This document shows, in pieces, positions 52,993-60,885 of a stretch of DNA of 64,000 nt. The first letter of the stretch is position 1; each line of letters begins with the position of its first letter. This DNA is from Paenibacillus larvae subsp. larvae (GTDB taxonomy: Bacteria; Bacillota; Bacilli; Paenibacillales; NBRC-103111): NCBI RefSeq assembly GCF_002003265.1, contig NZ_CP019687.1, positions 3,849,501 through 3,913,500 of the forward strand. The letters are read 5' to 3'. The notes beneath the pieces are model-generated. The model did not search any database, had not been told where the DNA came from, and was given only the letters and a program-made list of their open reading frames with translations. The translations under genes and the position numbers were made by a program.

Positions 52993-53018
52993 TGAAACAT
53001 TCTATCTGCCGGTCCGTT
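52993..53018 (+). promoter_or_regulatory. Candidate ECF-sigma promoter of the amidoligase-like locus
   Basis: TGAAAC (52993-52998), 16 bases, then CGTT (53015-53018). The -35 and spacing match the pspA promoter at 23786 exactly; the -10 differs in the last base. It lies 46 bases before the first gene. Confidence 0.5.
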
Positions 53019-53063
53019 ATATATGGTAAGGTATTTTTAGAACAAGAACGTGGAGGTACGAAC

Positions 53064-53303
53064 ATGGACAATCAGAATCAAGCAAACGCCAGAGTAATGA
53101 TCATTGAAAAACTGGATAGCGGAGACCTGCTTCCGGTAGACGATCGGGTATGGAGTATGGACATGCTGGCAATGATGGAGCATGCCAACTTTTTGCTTGT
53201 AAACGGGAAAGAATATGAAATGATTGAAGGAAGACTTAACGTAAATGAAGGGGTGCTTGAGATCCTTGTACTTCCCGTTGATAAAGCTGAAATGATGCAG
53301 TAA
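53064..53303 (+). CDS. Small hypothetical protein, first gene of the amidoligase-like locus
   Basis: 79 residues, GGAGGTACG before the ATG. Mixed alpha/beta and acidic: ARVMIIEKLDSGDLLPVDDR, MMEHANFLLVNGKEYEMIEG. No signal peptide, cysteines or recognised motif. It is followed 19 bases later by the secreted Gly/Ser-tailed protein and lies behind an ECF-type promoter, so it is probably part of that system. Confidence 0.65.
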   Translation: MDNQNQANARVMIIEKLDSGDLLPVDDRVWSMDMLAMMEHANFLLVNGKEYEMIEGRLNVNEGVLEILVLPVDKAEMMQ

Positions 53304-53322
53304 GTAAAAAGGAGGGTTTACA

Positions 53323-54027
53323 TTGGCTAAGCGCAATATAAAGAAAAACCCGGAACAACAGCATATTTCCGTAGAGCAGGTACGGGTGCGCAAGCCGCTT
53401 AAAGTTTTGTCCACTTCGCTGGGGATCATTCTTGCGGCCAACCTTCTTCTCCTTCCTACGGCTCATGCTGAAGGTTCTTCAGAGCCTAAGCTGGTGGAGT
53501 GGTCCAACGAGAATGTGAAGAAATTTTTCGATGCCAATACAGACTGGAACATTCCACTTCCTCAGGAGAAAAAAGAAACGGCAGGGAACAGGACCGGATC
53601 AGTCGGGAGCACTGGTGGCGGGTCACCAGCGCCGGTAGTGTATCACAGCGGGTTAAATTGGACCGATCTGATGCTGTACCATATGATTTTCAACAGCGGC
53701 GGACCTTACTCTTCAAGCGGATGGTCCAGTCAACGTCCGGTCTATGACACAAGAACGTCACGTCCGTATGTAAGCAAAACCTATGATTCCTCTACCTTTC
53801 AAAATAAACCGACAGCCAATTCAACGGTTGTGCCTAAAACTTCAAGCAGCAAGGGAGGCTTTAAGACCAAGTCTTCCCTTAATAATAACAGTTCCTCCGG
53901 TTCCAAATCCAGGTCTTCTTCACCGGGGGGATTGGTGGCAAATCAAGCGGATTCGGTTCGTCGGGTAAGTCAAGCGGCAGCAGCTTTGGAAGCTGACGGA
54001 ACGAAGTCGGCTGCCGATAAAACATGA
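53323..54027 (+). CDS. Secreted Gly/Ser-tailed protein, YgiB-like (probable substrate of the adjacent ATP-grasp enzyme); frameshift near the 3' end
   Basis: 234 residues as read, TTG start after AAAGGAGGG. A lysine-rich N-terminus and membrane segment (LKVLSTSLGIILAANLLLLP-TAHAEG) suggest export. A Tyr/Ser region (NSGGPYSSSGWSSQRPVYDT) is followed by a long Ser/Lys-rich tail. In the G6 tract at 53925-53930 the frame probably slipped. The alternative frame ends GIGGKSSGFGSSGKSSGSSF-GS at the TGA at 53994-53996, much more like the Gly/Ser tails of E. coli YgiB (DUF1190), whose gene precedes ygiC. The frame as read turns into a non-repetitive QADSVRRVSQAAAALEADG. Role inferred from context. Confidence 0.6.
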   Translation: MAKRNIKKNPEQQHISVEQVRVRKPLKVLSTSLGIILAANLLLLPTAHAEGSSEPKLVEWSNENVKKFFDANTDWNIPLPQEKKETAGNRTGSVGSTGGGSPAPVVYHSGLNWTDLMLYHMIFNSGGPYSSSGWSSQRPVYDTRTSRPYVSKTYDSSTFQNKPTANSTVVPKTSSSKGGFKTKSSLNNNSSSGSKSRSSSPGGLVANQADSVRRVSQAAAALEADGTKSAADKT

Positions 54028-54053
54028 CACAAGAGTCGGAGTGTGTAAGAAGC

Positions 54054-55271
54054 ATGAGTTTTCAAACGGTTGGAAAACCATTGCCCGACCGGTCAGCCAG
54101 AGTCCGGGAACTGGGGGAACTCGGATTCAGCTGGGCCGATATCGGGGAAGAACAATATTGGATTGACCAGGTTGTCGTTATGGATGAAGCCGTTTATAAC
54201 AAGCTGTACGCCGCATCTGCAACACTTTGGCGCATATTCGATAAGGCGGCGCGGTTTGTAATTGGCCGAAGAGATTTGTACAAAATGCTGGCCATACCGG
54301 AAGTATTATGGGACGGTCTGGATTTGGTTCCTCCGCAACCAGCACTGGAACTTAGCCGCTATGCACGATTTGACTTCTCCGTAGCTATGGACGGCACAAT
54401 CAAGCTGCTGGAGCTTAATGCGGACACGCCAACGGGCTATGTCGAAGCATCGATTGCAACTCCATGGCTGTGCAGCCAATATGGCATAGAAACTCCCAAT
54501 ACTTCAATGGCCTCTCAAGTGGCAAGAGCGTGGGCCAAAGAAGATCCGGAAGCTGCTGCTTGTGTAGCCTATGGCTCACATGATGAAGATTCAGGGACAA
54601 TTGAGGCGCTGGTTCGCCATAGCGGTCGCCGGATGCGCTGCATCGATTGTCTCGATCTTTGGGTGGATGAGGGTATACTGAAAGGTTCGGATCATCAGCC
54701 GATCCGCCGTTTGTTTGCCCTCTATCCTAAAGAATGGATGGGAGTTGACGATGGGGGAGAGGCGCTGGCTTATGCTGTTGAAACCGGAGAACTCCAATTG
54801 TTCAACTCTTTGCATGCAGTTATTTTACAGTCCAAAGGCCTTCAGGCTGTTATCTGGGGGCTTCATGAATTAAACGCGGATTTATTTACGGAAAAAGAAC
54901 ATATGTTTATCAAGCGATATATGTTACCAACCTATAATCGTCCTCTGTTTACCGGAAATTATGTATCCAAATCCATGTTTGGGCGTGAAGGCGGATCTGT
55001 CCGCATGTTTGATGCCGAAGGCAATATGGATCTTCAGGATGAAGAAGGATACGATATCAGCACCTTGTTTGGGGATATTTACCAAGAACGGGCAGAGCTC
55101 CCGCGAATCCGCCTTCATAAGGGTGAGTTTCATCTGTTGACAGGTATGTTTGTGATTGATGGCAAACCATGCGGGCTGCTTGGAAGGGCAGGGGGACTGA
55201 TTACGGGAAATACGAGCCATTTTGTGGCGATGGGAGTGGGGCCGTTTGAACAACAACGGAACAAATCATAG
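54054..55271 (+). CDS. Glutathionylspermidine-synthase-like ATP-grasp amidoligase
   Basis: About 405 residues; ATG at 54054, with ATG at 54024 as the alternative. The C-terminal half of glutathionylspermidine synthetase (GSP_synth, PF03738 type) without the amidase: RELGELGFSWADIGEEQYWI, ARFDFSVAMDGTIKLLELNA-DTPTG (ATP/Mg residues), NRPLFTGNYVSKSMFGREGG and GKPCGLLGRAGGLITGNTSHF at the C-terminus. E. coli homologues YgiC and YjfC are similar and occur with secreted Gly/Ser-rich proteins, DUF350 and PspA. Glutathione/spermidine is an unlikely substrate in Firmicutes; ligation of an amine or peptide to the tail of the upstream protein is more plausible. Confidence 0.85.
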   Translation: MSFQTVGKPLPDRSARVRELGELGFSWADIGEEQYWIDQVVVMDEAVYNKLYAASATLWRIFDKAARFVIGRRDLYKMLAIPEVLWDGLDLVPPQPALELSRYARFDFSVAMDGTIKLLELNADTPTGYVEASIATPWLCSQYGIETPNTSMASQVARAWAKEDPEAAACVAYGSHDEDSGTIEALVRHSGRRMRCIDCLDLWVDEGILKGSDHQPIRRLFALYPKEWMGVDDGGEALAYAVETGELQLFNSLHAVILQSKGLQAVIWGLHELNADLFTEKEHMFIKRYMLPTYNRPLFTGNYVSKSMFGREGGSVRMFDAEGNMDLQDEEGYDISTLFGDIYQERAELPRIRLHKGEFHLLTGMFVIDGKPCGLLGRAGGLITGNTSHFVAMGVGPFEQQRNKS

Positions 55272-55940
55272 ACGAAATCCCAGAAATACCGCCCAGTCGG
55301 CAGCCAAACGAAACAAAAGAATCGGCATGTTTATTTTTTGGGTGATTATCATAGGTGTGATTGTAGCTGTCAGTGCCGAGATACTGGGTTCATCCGGTGA
55401 AGCTAATACCGATTCAGGAGCCGGTCCGGCTTCAACTGAAAGTGAGGTACCCTGGGATTACAGAATTGAGCAGGCTAAAGTCGGGGACCTCATTGGGGGG
55501 ATATGACCATTTCTCCGGATAACCAGCTGATGCCTAATGACAATAACTATGCGACAGGAGATAACATTTGGGTGCTCAGCTACATGAGTGCAGATATGAA
55601 AACAAACAGTGACGGCAAGAATGAAGTGACTTTATCTTCCTGGAAACCTATCAAAACTTTTAAAGATGAAGCGGCTGCCAAAGAAGATATGGATAAACTG
55701 AAAATTGAGCTGCAAACGGAAGTGGATCTTGTGGGCGTCTATAAAACGGAATATAAGGGACAAAACCGGTTTTTTGCCGTACTGACCATGCCGAGCGGCC
55801 ACGATATTAAACAACCGATTCCGGAAGAGCGGTATAATGCTATGAAAAACAAGGAAAAGGTTAAAATCGTCATGGAAGAACTGCATGACTTTTCCGATTA
55901 TGATGTGGCCATGTCTAAATTTAGGGGGTGGGTGAATTGA
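55246..55940 (+). pseudogene. Membrane-anchored hypothetical protein, frameshifted at a G6 tract
   Basis: TTG start at 55246, overlapping the ATP-grasp gene by 26 bases. A basic N-terminus and one TM (MFIFWVIIIGVIVAVSAEIL) are followed by EVPWDYRIEQAKVGDLIGG; then GGGGGG at 55495-55500 breaks the frame. With one more G it continues as DMTISPDNQLMPNDNNYATG, then an extracytoplasmic domain (WKPIKTFKDEAAAKEDMDKL, LVGVYKTEYKGQNRFFAVLT) to the TGA at 55938. No family recognised. It lies between the ATP-grasp enzyme and DUF350, which overlaps its end. Either broken, or a base-calling error in a homopolymer. Confidence 0.7.
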
Positions 55941-56326
55941 TCGCGGTCAATCTGCTAATTAGTTTTATTGTAATTGTTGTTCTACAGATTATTGGTATGC
56001 TGGTATTCAGCTGGATGACGCCGTTTAATGATCTGGAACAGTTAAGTAAAGGAAATACGGCTGTAGGTCTGGCTTTCGGAGGGAAGTTTCTTGGTACTGC
56101 CATCATTCTTGGGGTGGCCGCTTATACGAACTCTTCCCTTCTCCATATGGGTCTCTGGTTTCTGATTGGTTATGCCTGTCTTATATTAACGTATTGGGTC
56201 TTTGACTTGGTTACCCCCGGGGTTAGCCTGTCCGAACACCTTGAAAACGGGAATGTAAGTGTCGGAATCTTACTATTGTGTGTCTATGTGGGCGTAGCGT
56301 TTGCCATGAGCAGTTTGATTGTGTAA
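55937..56326 (+). CDS. DUF350 membrane protein (second copy)
   Basis: About 129 residues from the TTG at 55937 (AGGGGG eight bases upstream; GTG at 55928 is possible). Four membrane segments in two repeats: LLISFIVIVVLQIIGMLVFS, the polar FNDLEQLSKGNTAVGLAFGGK (family signature), then MGLWFLIGYACLILTYWVFD and a second NGNVSVGILLLCVYVGVAF. It is paired with the ATP-grasp enzyme, while the first DUF350 copy (24653) is paired with PspA. Confidence 0.85.
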   Translation: MIAVNLLISFIVIVVLQIIGMLVFSWMTPFNDLEQLSKGNTAVGLAFGGKFLGTAIILGVAAYTNSSLLHMGLWFLIGYACLILTYWVFDLVTPGVSLSEHLENGNVSVGILLLCVYVGVAFAMSSLIV

Positions 56327-56371
56327 TATTACAGTTAAGTGAGAAACATTATAGACAAAGGGAGATACGAG

Positions 56372-56938
56372 ATGAATCAGAAAGACCCGTACAATAGCCC
56401 GGAATATCAGGTTAAGCAACGGAATTATACACCTATTATTGTTATTTTATCCATTGCTATTCCTCTGATTATCGCCATTTTGTTTATGATGCCAAAGGTA
56501 GAGGGGTTCGATCATTTTGATCTGACCATTCTTCCGATGATGAATGCGATTTTCAATAGCTTTACCTTTATTTTTCTGCTGGCTGCCCTGTATTTTGTCA
56601 AGCAAAGAAACATCAAGCTGCACAAGCGTTTTGTACTGGCAGCTTTCATTACCACCACGCTGTTCCTCGTATGCTATTTGACGTATCATTCAATGGCGCC
56701 TGATACGCATTATGGCGGCGATGGAATCCTGAAGTATGTGTACTTCTTTATTCTCATTACGCACATAATTCTTGCAGCAGTAATTGTACCCTTAGCTCTG
56801 GTAACTGTAACCAGAGGACTCAATATGAGAGTTGAAAAGCATAAGAAGATTGCCAGGTGGACGATGCCGTTATGGCTGTATGTCAGTCTGACGGGTGTCC
56901 TGGTTTACCTGATGATTTCGCCGTATTACGGTTCCTGA
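56372..56938 (+). CDS. DUF420 membrane protein (CtaM/YozB-like)
   Basis: About 188 residues from the ATG at 56372 (AAGGGAGATACGAG upstream). Five membrane segments: YTPIIVILSIAIPLIIAILF, LPMMNAIFNSFTFIFLLAAL, a basic loop KQRNIKLHKRFVLAAFITTT with a conserved His, and TLFLVCYLTYHSM. Then come YFFILITHIILAAVIVPLAL and EKHKKIARWTMPLWLYVSLT. The histidine placement is that of DUF420/CtaM, which helps maturation of haem A oxidases in S. aureus. A copper-site lipoprotein at 20110 also serves terminal oxidases. A terminator follows at 56984. Confidence 0.85.
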   Translation: MNQKDPYNSPEYQVKQRNYTPIIVILSIAIPLIIAILFMMPKVEGFDHFDLTILPMMNAIFNSFTFIFLLAALYFVKQRNIKLHKRFVLAAFITTTLFLVCYLTYHSMAPDTHYGGDGILKYVYFFILITHIILAAVIVPLALVTVTRGLNMRVEKHKKIARWTMPLWLYVSLTGVLVYLMISPYYGS

Positions 56939-56983
56939 ATTGCATCATTTACAATCCGGGTTGAAATAACGGATCATAACCAA

Positions 56984-57030
56984 AGCCTTTGCTAATAAGG
57001 GAAAGCCCTTTAAAGCAAAGGTTTTTTTAT
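56984..57030 (+). terminator. Terminator after the DUF420 gene
   Basis: CCTTTGCT (56986-56993) pairs with AGCAAAGG (57014-57021), followed by T7. Confidence 0.8.
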
Positions 57031-57141
57031 TATCTCTTACTAAATAGTTACTCTAATTAATCATGATTTTGTAACGGAATAGGAAGGATTTTTTTATTGA
57101 AAACCGGAGCATGCTGTCATACAATTAGAATACTTCAGATA

Positions 57142-57160
57142 ATTGATAATGATTATCATT
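57142..57160. promoter_or_regulatory. Fur box upstream of feoAB
   Basis: ATTGATAATGATTATCATT matches the classical iron box GATAATGATTATCATT without mismatch. It lies 16 bases before the feoA start, so iron-bound Fur would block transcription. Confidence 0.9.
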
Positions 57161-57175
57161 GTTAAGGGTGAGTAG

Positions 57176-57406
57176 ATGAAATTAACTGAAAATTTTGTTG
57201 GGAAACAAGTCCGGATTACAGATGTATCTTCCGTTAGCGATCTGGTGAAACGCCGGCTCGTAGATTTCGGTATTATGGAAGGAACGGTTATTAAGCTGAA
57301 AAAAACGCTGCCCTTTGGAGGCCCTTTTACGATCGAATCCGAAGGACAGTGGATTGCTATCCGACGCAGGGAAGCCCTGAATATACAGGTTGAGGCGGTT
57401 GTATGA
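57176..57406 (+). CDS. feoA: Ferrous-iron transport protein FeoA
   Basis: 76 residues; AAGGGTGAG upstream. The SH3-like FeoA fold is seen in GKQVRITDVSSVSDLVKRRL, VDFGIMEGTVIKLKKTLPFG and GQWIAIRRREALNIQV. It supports FeoB at the cytoplasmic face. Its stop overlaps the feoB start by four bases. Transcription is controlled by the Fur box. Confidence 0.95.
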   Translation: MKLTENFVGKQVRITDVSSVSDLVKRRLVDFGIMEGTVIKLKKTLPFGGPFTIESEGQWIAIRRREALNIQVEAVV

Positions 57407-59415
57407 CGATCCGTATCGCATTAGCCGGAAATCCCAACACCGGAAAAAGCTCGCTGTTTAACATTTTAACAGGTTCCTATGAATATATCGGCAATTGGAC
57501 AGGCGTGACAGTAGAGAAAAAAGTAGGAACCCTGACGAATAAAAAAGGAAGTTTGATTGATTTGCCGGGTATCTACTCTTTAAATCCGCTGTCCAAGGAT
57601 GAGGGAGTGACGACCCGGTTTCTTTTGGATGAATCTTTCAGCTCCATACTGAACGTAATTGATGCCTCCCAACTGGAACGTAATCTGAATCTGACAATCC
57701 AGCTGCTTGAGTATGGAAAGCCGGTAACCGTTGCCCTGAATATGGTCGATGTGGCAGAGCAGAGAGGGATGCGCATTGATGCGGGCCGTCTGTCGGAACG
57801 ATTAGGAATTCCGGTTGTTCCTGTTATCGCCCGTTCAGGGAAAGGGTGTGAAATACTGCTGGATACGATATCCCGCCCATCGGAGGAACTTTCGTCCGAA
57901 CCCTTCCGGATTGATTACGGAGCAGAAATAGAGGCAGGGCTGTCTGAACTCGAACGGCTTTTGCCGGATACCATGCCGGCCAAGAGATGGGCAGCGGTAC
58001 AATTCCTTGAGGGAAACCAAGTCGTAGTCGCAGAGTTTACCAAACTGTTGCCTGGTGACCGGCTGAATACCCTTGCCGATAAAATTCGCCATTCTCTGGA
58101 ACAAGCTTACGGAACCTCGAATACAGAACTTTGGATACGGAAAAGGCGGGGAAAATGGATAAGGGCATTACTGGCTGAGTGTGTCGAAATGACCGCTGCC
58201 GGAAAAACATCCTTATCGGAACGGATTGACCGGATTGTTACCCATAAGATCTTAGGTATTCCTATTTTTCTTGCATTTATGTACCTGACCTTCAAGCTGA
58301 CATTTGAATGGGTCGGAAGTCCTCTTTCCGACTTGCTGGATGATTTTATTAATGGTCCGCTGCGGCAGGTCATCACCTCTGTCCTTACAGCTGTTGGAGC
58401 CACGGATTTTATCCAGGCCCTTATTTTGGATGGCATCATAGCCGGTGTAGGCGGGGTATTGGTGTTTGTTCCGCAGATCTTTATGCTGTTTTTGATCATA
58501 TCCTTTATTGAAGATTCAGGGTACATGGCCCGTATTGCCACGGTTATGGACAAGTTAATGGAAAGTATCGGACTTAACGGAAAAGCGTTCATTCCGATGA
58601 TTATCGGATTTGGATGCAATGTTCCCGGCATCATGGCCGCACGAACCATTGAACAGCCCAAGGAGCGTCTCCTGACAGTTATTTTAACGCCGCTGATGTC
58701 TTGTTCCGCCCGGCTATCTGTATACAGCCTTTTTGTGATGGTGTTTTTTAAGGAAAATCAGGCGCTCGTTGTTTTATCCCTGTATGTCCTGGGAATTGTC
58801 GTCGCCCTTATCCTGGCCAAGCTGTTTTCTTCAACGATTTTGAAGCAGGAAGAATCGATGTTTCTCGTGGAGCTTCCTCCTTACCGGATTCCTCAGTGGA
58901 GAACCCTGGGAAGAAGCACCTGGGAGAAAGGCAAAGGATTTGTAAAAAAAGCAGGTACCTTTATTTTCGGGGGATCCGTCCTAATCTGGCTGCTTGGTTA
59001 TGCCGGCCCCGGGGGATTTGGGGTGGAGATGAACGAAAGCTTCCTGGCCATGATAGGAGGTGCGGTTGCTCCGCTGTTTGTCCCTCTTGGTTTTGGAACG
59101 TGGCAAGCGGGTGCTGCTTTGCTAACCGGTTTTATGGCTAAAGAGGTTGTGGTTTCTACCATGAATATTATTTATGCCGTACCGGATACGGATACCCTTC
59201 AGGGACTGCTCGCGAACTACTACACTCCGCTGCAGGCTTACAGCTTTATGGCTTTTATTCTGCTGTACGTGCCTTGTCTGGCTACGGTGGGGGTTATCAA
59301 GAAAGAAACTTTGTCGGGCAAGTGGACCCTGTTTTCCATTGTGTATGCCCTTGTCGTAGCTTATCTGATTTCGTTTGCCATTGTTCAGATAGGTCATCTG
59401 CTGGGTTACCGTTAA
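57403..59415 (+). CDS. feoB: Ferrous-iron transporter FeoB
   Basis: 670 residues. N-terminal GTPase: G1 LAGNPNTGKSSLFNIL, G2 NWTGVTVEKK, G3 DLPGIYSLNP, G4 ALNMVDVAEQ. The Gate membrane domains follow, with the core Cys in FGCNVPGIMAARTIEQPKER. The second Gate includes PLMSCSARLSVYSLF and VPCLATVGVIKKET. It imports Fe(II) under anaerobic or acidic conditions. Co-transcribed with feoA and the small Cys-rich protein at 59466. Confidence 0.97.
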   Translation: MTIRIALAGNPNTGKSSLFNILTGSYEYIGNWTGVTVEKKVGTLTNKKGSLIDLPGIYSLNPLSKDEGVTTRFLLDESFSSILNVIDASQLERNLNLTIQLLEYGKPVTVALNMVDVAEQRGMRIDAGRLSERLGIPVVPVIARSGKGCEILLDTISRPSEELSSEPFRIDYGAEIEAGLSELERLLPDTMPAKRWAAVQFLEGNQVVVAEFTKLLPGDRLNTLADKIRHSLEQAYGTSNTELWIRKRRGKWIRALLAECVEMTAAGKTSLSERIDRIVTHKILGIPIFLAFMYLTFKLTFEWVGSPLSDLLDDFINGPLRQVITSVLTAVGATDFIQALILDGIIAGVGGVLVFVPQIFMLFLIISFIEDSGYMARIATVMDKLMESIGLNGKAFIPMIIGFGCNVPGIMAARTIEQPKERLLTVILTPLMSCSARLSVYSLFVMVFFKENQALVVLSLYVLGIVVALILAKLFSSTILKQEESMFLVELPPYRIPQWRTLGRSTWEKGKGFVKKAGTFIFGGSVLIWLLGYAGPGGFGVEMNESFLAMIGGAVAPLFVPLGFGTWQAGAALLTGFMAKEVVVSTMNIIYAVPDTDTLQGLLANYYTPLQAYSFMAFILLYVPCLATVGVIKKETLSGKWTLFSIVYALVVAYLISFAIVQIGHLLGYR

Positions 59416-59465
59416 CAACGGATTAAAGCTTTATTCTATCCGGGAATCAAAAAGGAGTGGTCGGA

Positions 59466-59663
59466 ATGCTGTTTAGTATAGTTATTGGCCTGATGATTTT
59501 CGTTTATGCGGCATGGACCCTGGTTCAATTTTTCCGTAAAAACAAAAAAGGAAAATGTGCCTCCTGTGAAATGAATAAAAGCTGTTCATCAGCCTGCCCG
59601 GGTATTTCTGCTTTGGGGAAAAAGAGAGGGGAACGTTCCCGGCAGAAGGATTTCTATATTTAA
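59466..59663 (+). CDS. FeoB-associated Cys-rich membrane protein
   Basis: About 65 residues; AAAGGAGTGG upstream (ATG at 59466; an in-frame GTG at 59457-59459 is the alternative). One membrane helix (IVIGLMIFVYAAWTLVQFF) is followed by a cytosolic Cys cluster CASCEMNKSCSSACPG. This is the FeoB-associated (FeoC-like) family, which probably handles Fe(II) or an Fe-S cluster at FeoB. Last gene of the feo operon; a long perfect stem-loop terminator follows. Confidence 0.85.
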   Translation: MLFSIVIGLMIFVYAAWTLVQFFRKNKKGKCASCEMNKSCSSACPGISALGKKRGERSRQKDFYI

Positions 59664-59672
59664 ATCATCTTG

Positions 59673-59720
59673 AAACAAGGAAAACCGCATGGCATAAGCC
59701 AATGCGGTTTTCCTTGTTTC
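59673..59720. terminator. Long bidirectional terminator after feo
   Basis: AAACAAGGAAAACCGCAT pairs with ATGCGGTTTTCCTTGTTT (18 bp, perfect). Confidence 0.9.
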
Positions 59721-59778
59721 TGTGCGCCCGGCATGGGCGATAACTTTCGGCTGAAACCCCAATACTACAAATTCAAAT

Positions 59779-60209
59779 TTGAGTACTCAAGAATTAAATC
59801 AAACTGATTTTGATTTTATGTTCAAAGAATTTGACAAGTATGGAGTTTCGAAAGATACACAGGAAAGATTGATTACCCAATATAAAAATGGACACCTTTG
59901 GGAAGCAAACAAACCAAATTCAAAAGTACTAGGACATTCGATAGTAATACTCAAATCAGCACCTATAGTGATGGATCGATCACCGTACAATCAATTGATT
60001 TACCAAGAAATTTACTAGAAGGTGGTACAGCTACCGGGGGTAGTGGATATAGAATTTATAGTGGTGTAAAGGTATCTCACAGCAATATAAATATGTCAGC
60101 AAATTTTTATGCTGATTATGTAATAGTCAGTGGAGGACCGAGCTATATAAGTAATGTTTATACTCTTAGTGTAGGAGTAGTAGGTGGAACTCATCTGATA
60201 AAAGTTTAG
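59779..60209 (+). pseudogene. Secreted beta-rich hypothetical protein, decayed
   Basis: Two frames together make one recognisable protein. The first (TTG at 59779) reads QELNQTDFDFMFKEFDKYGV then SKDTQERLITQYKNGHLWEANKP, a helical propeptide-like region found in some secreted Gram-positive hypotheticals. The second resumes near 59930 with NTQISTYSDGSITVQSIDLP, a Gly-rich GGTATGGSGYRIYSG and beta strands to 60209. No signal peptide is left at the 5' end, so the true start is lost. Family function unknown. Placed between the feo terminator and the DUF3055 gene. Confidence 0.5.
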
Positions 60210-60389
60210 TTTTACGTAAAGAAAGAGAAGACTTCAGAGGGCCTGCTGAAGCAGTTCTGCAATTTAAAGTAACGTTGAAGCATTCAATTTCCTAGATTGA
60301 TTGCTCCACAACAGCAAATCAATCCATGATTCCGGGGTTGACGGATTCATGAAACTAATCCCCCTAAGGGAAAAGGAAGACAAAACGGA

Positions 60390-60683
60390 TTATAAATCCG
60401 TGAAATTTACGGTTCCCACTACCTGCCCAAGGAACTCCCGAAGCTCTTGGGCCTCTTCTTCCTCCAACTGATAGGCATATTCCAAATAGCCCTCTTCCGC
60501 CAAATCATCCGGTCCAATGACAGCTGTGCGGCCTGTCTGTAAATCCGTGACCAGTTTTTTTCCATAGAAACGGTTCGTTGTAGTTATGGCTAAATCAAAA
60601 CGCCGCAGCGCCTTTCCCGCAAAGCATACAAAACGGGTTGATGTCTCTTCCGTATGGTCATACAAATAATCGACTTCGTGCAT
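60390..60683 (-). CDS. DUF3055-family protein
   Basis: 97 residues from the ATG at 60683 (GGAGTGG upstream on the minus strand; the longer frame from 60734 has no site). The sequence EVDYLYDHTEETSTRFVCFA, RFDLAITTTNRFYGKKLVTD, LQTGRTAVIGPDDLAEEGYL and EEEEAQELREFL matches my memory of DUF3055, a small conserved cytosolic family in Bacillus and Paenibacillus. Function unknown. Confidence 0.75.
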   Translation of the reverse strand: MHEVDYLYDHTEETSTRFVCFAGKALRRFDLAITTTNRFYGKKLVTDLQTGRTAVIGPDDLAEEGYLEYAYQLEEEEAQELREFLGQVVGTVNFTDL

Positions 60684-60812
60684 GAGAACCACTCCAATTC
60701 TTGTGATACGTTCATTATACGGGTAATTTGCCAAAATCCCAAGAGTTTCCCAAAAATGGTTGCAAGAAGTTTGGTTGCATGGTATTATTTGGTTAATTAA
60801 AGAAAGTACGGG

Positions 60813-60850
60813 GAAGCACCTCTCTTACTAGGTAGGAGTGGTGCTTTTTT
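60813..60850 (+). terminator. Leader stem-loop with T run before the HRDC gene
   Basis: AAGCACCTCTC and GGAGTGGTGCTT pair, followed by T6. It stands 36 bases before the next start, so it may be an attenuator of that gene. Confidence 0.5.
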
Positions 60851-60885
60851 TGTGCTCATTTTTTCTTGTTGAAGGAGGAAAAAAC

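Noticed and set aside
60838-60885. Upstream extension of the HRDC protein
   Set aside because: The first 16 codons lie in the leader stem-loop T run and lack a ribosome site; GAAGGAGG marks the GTG at 60886.
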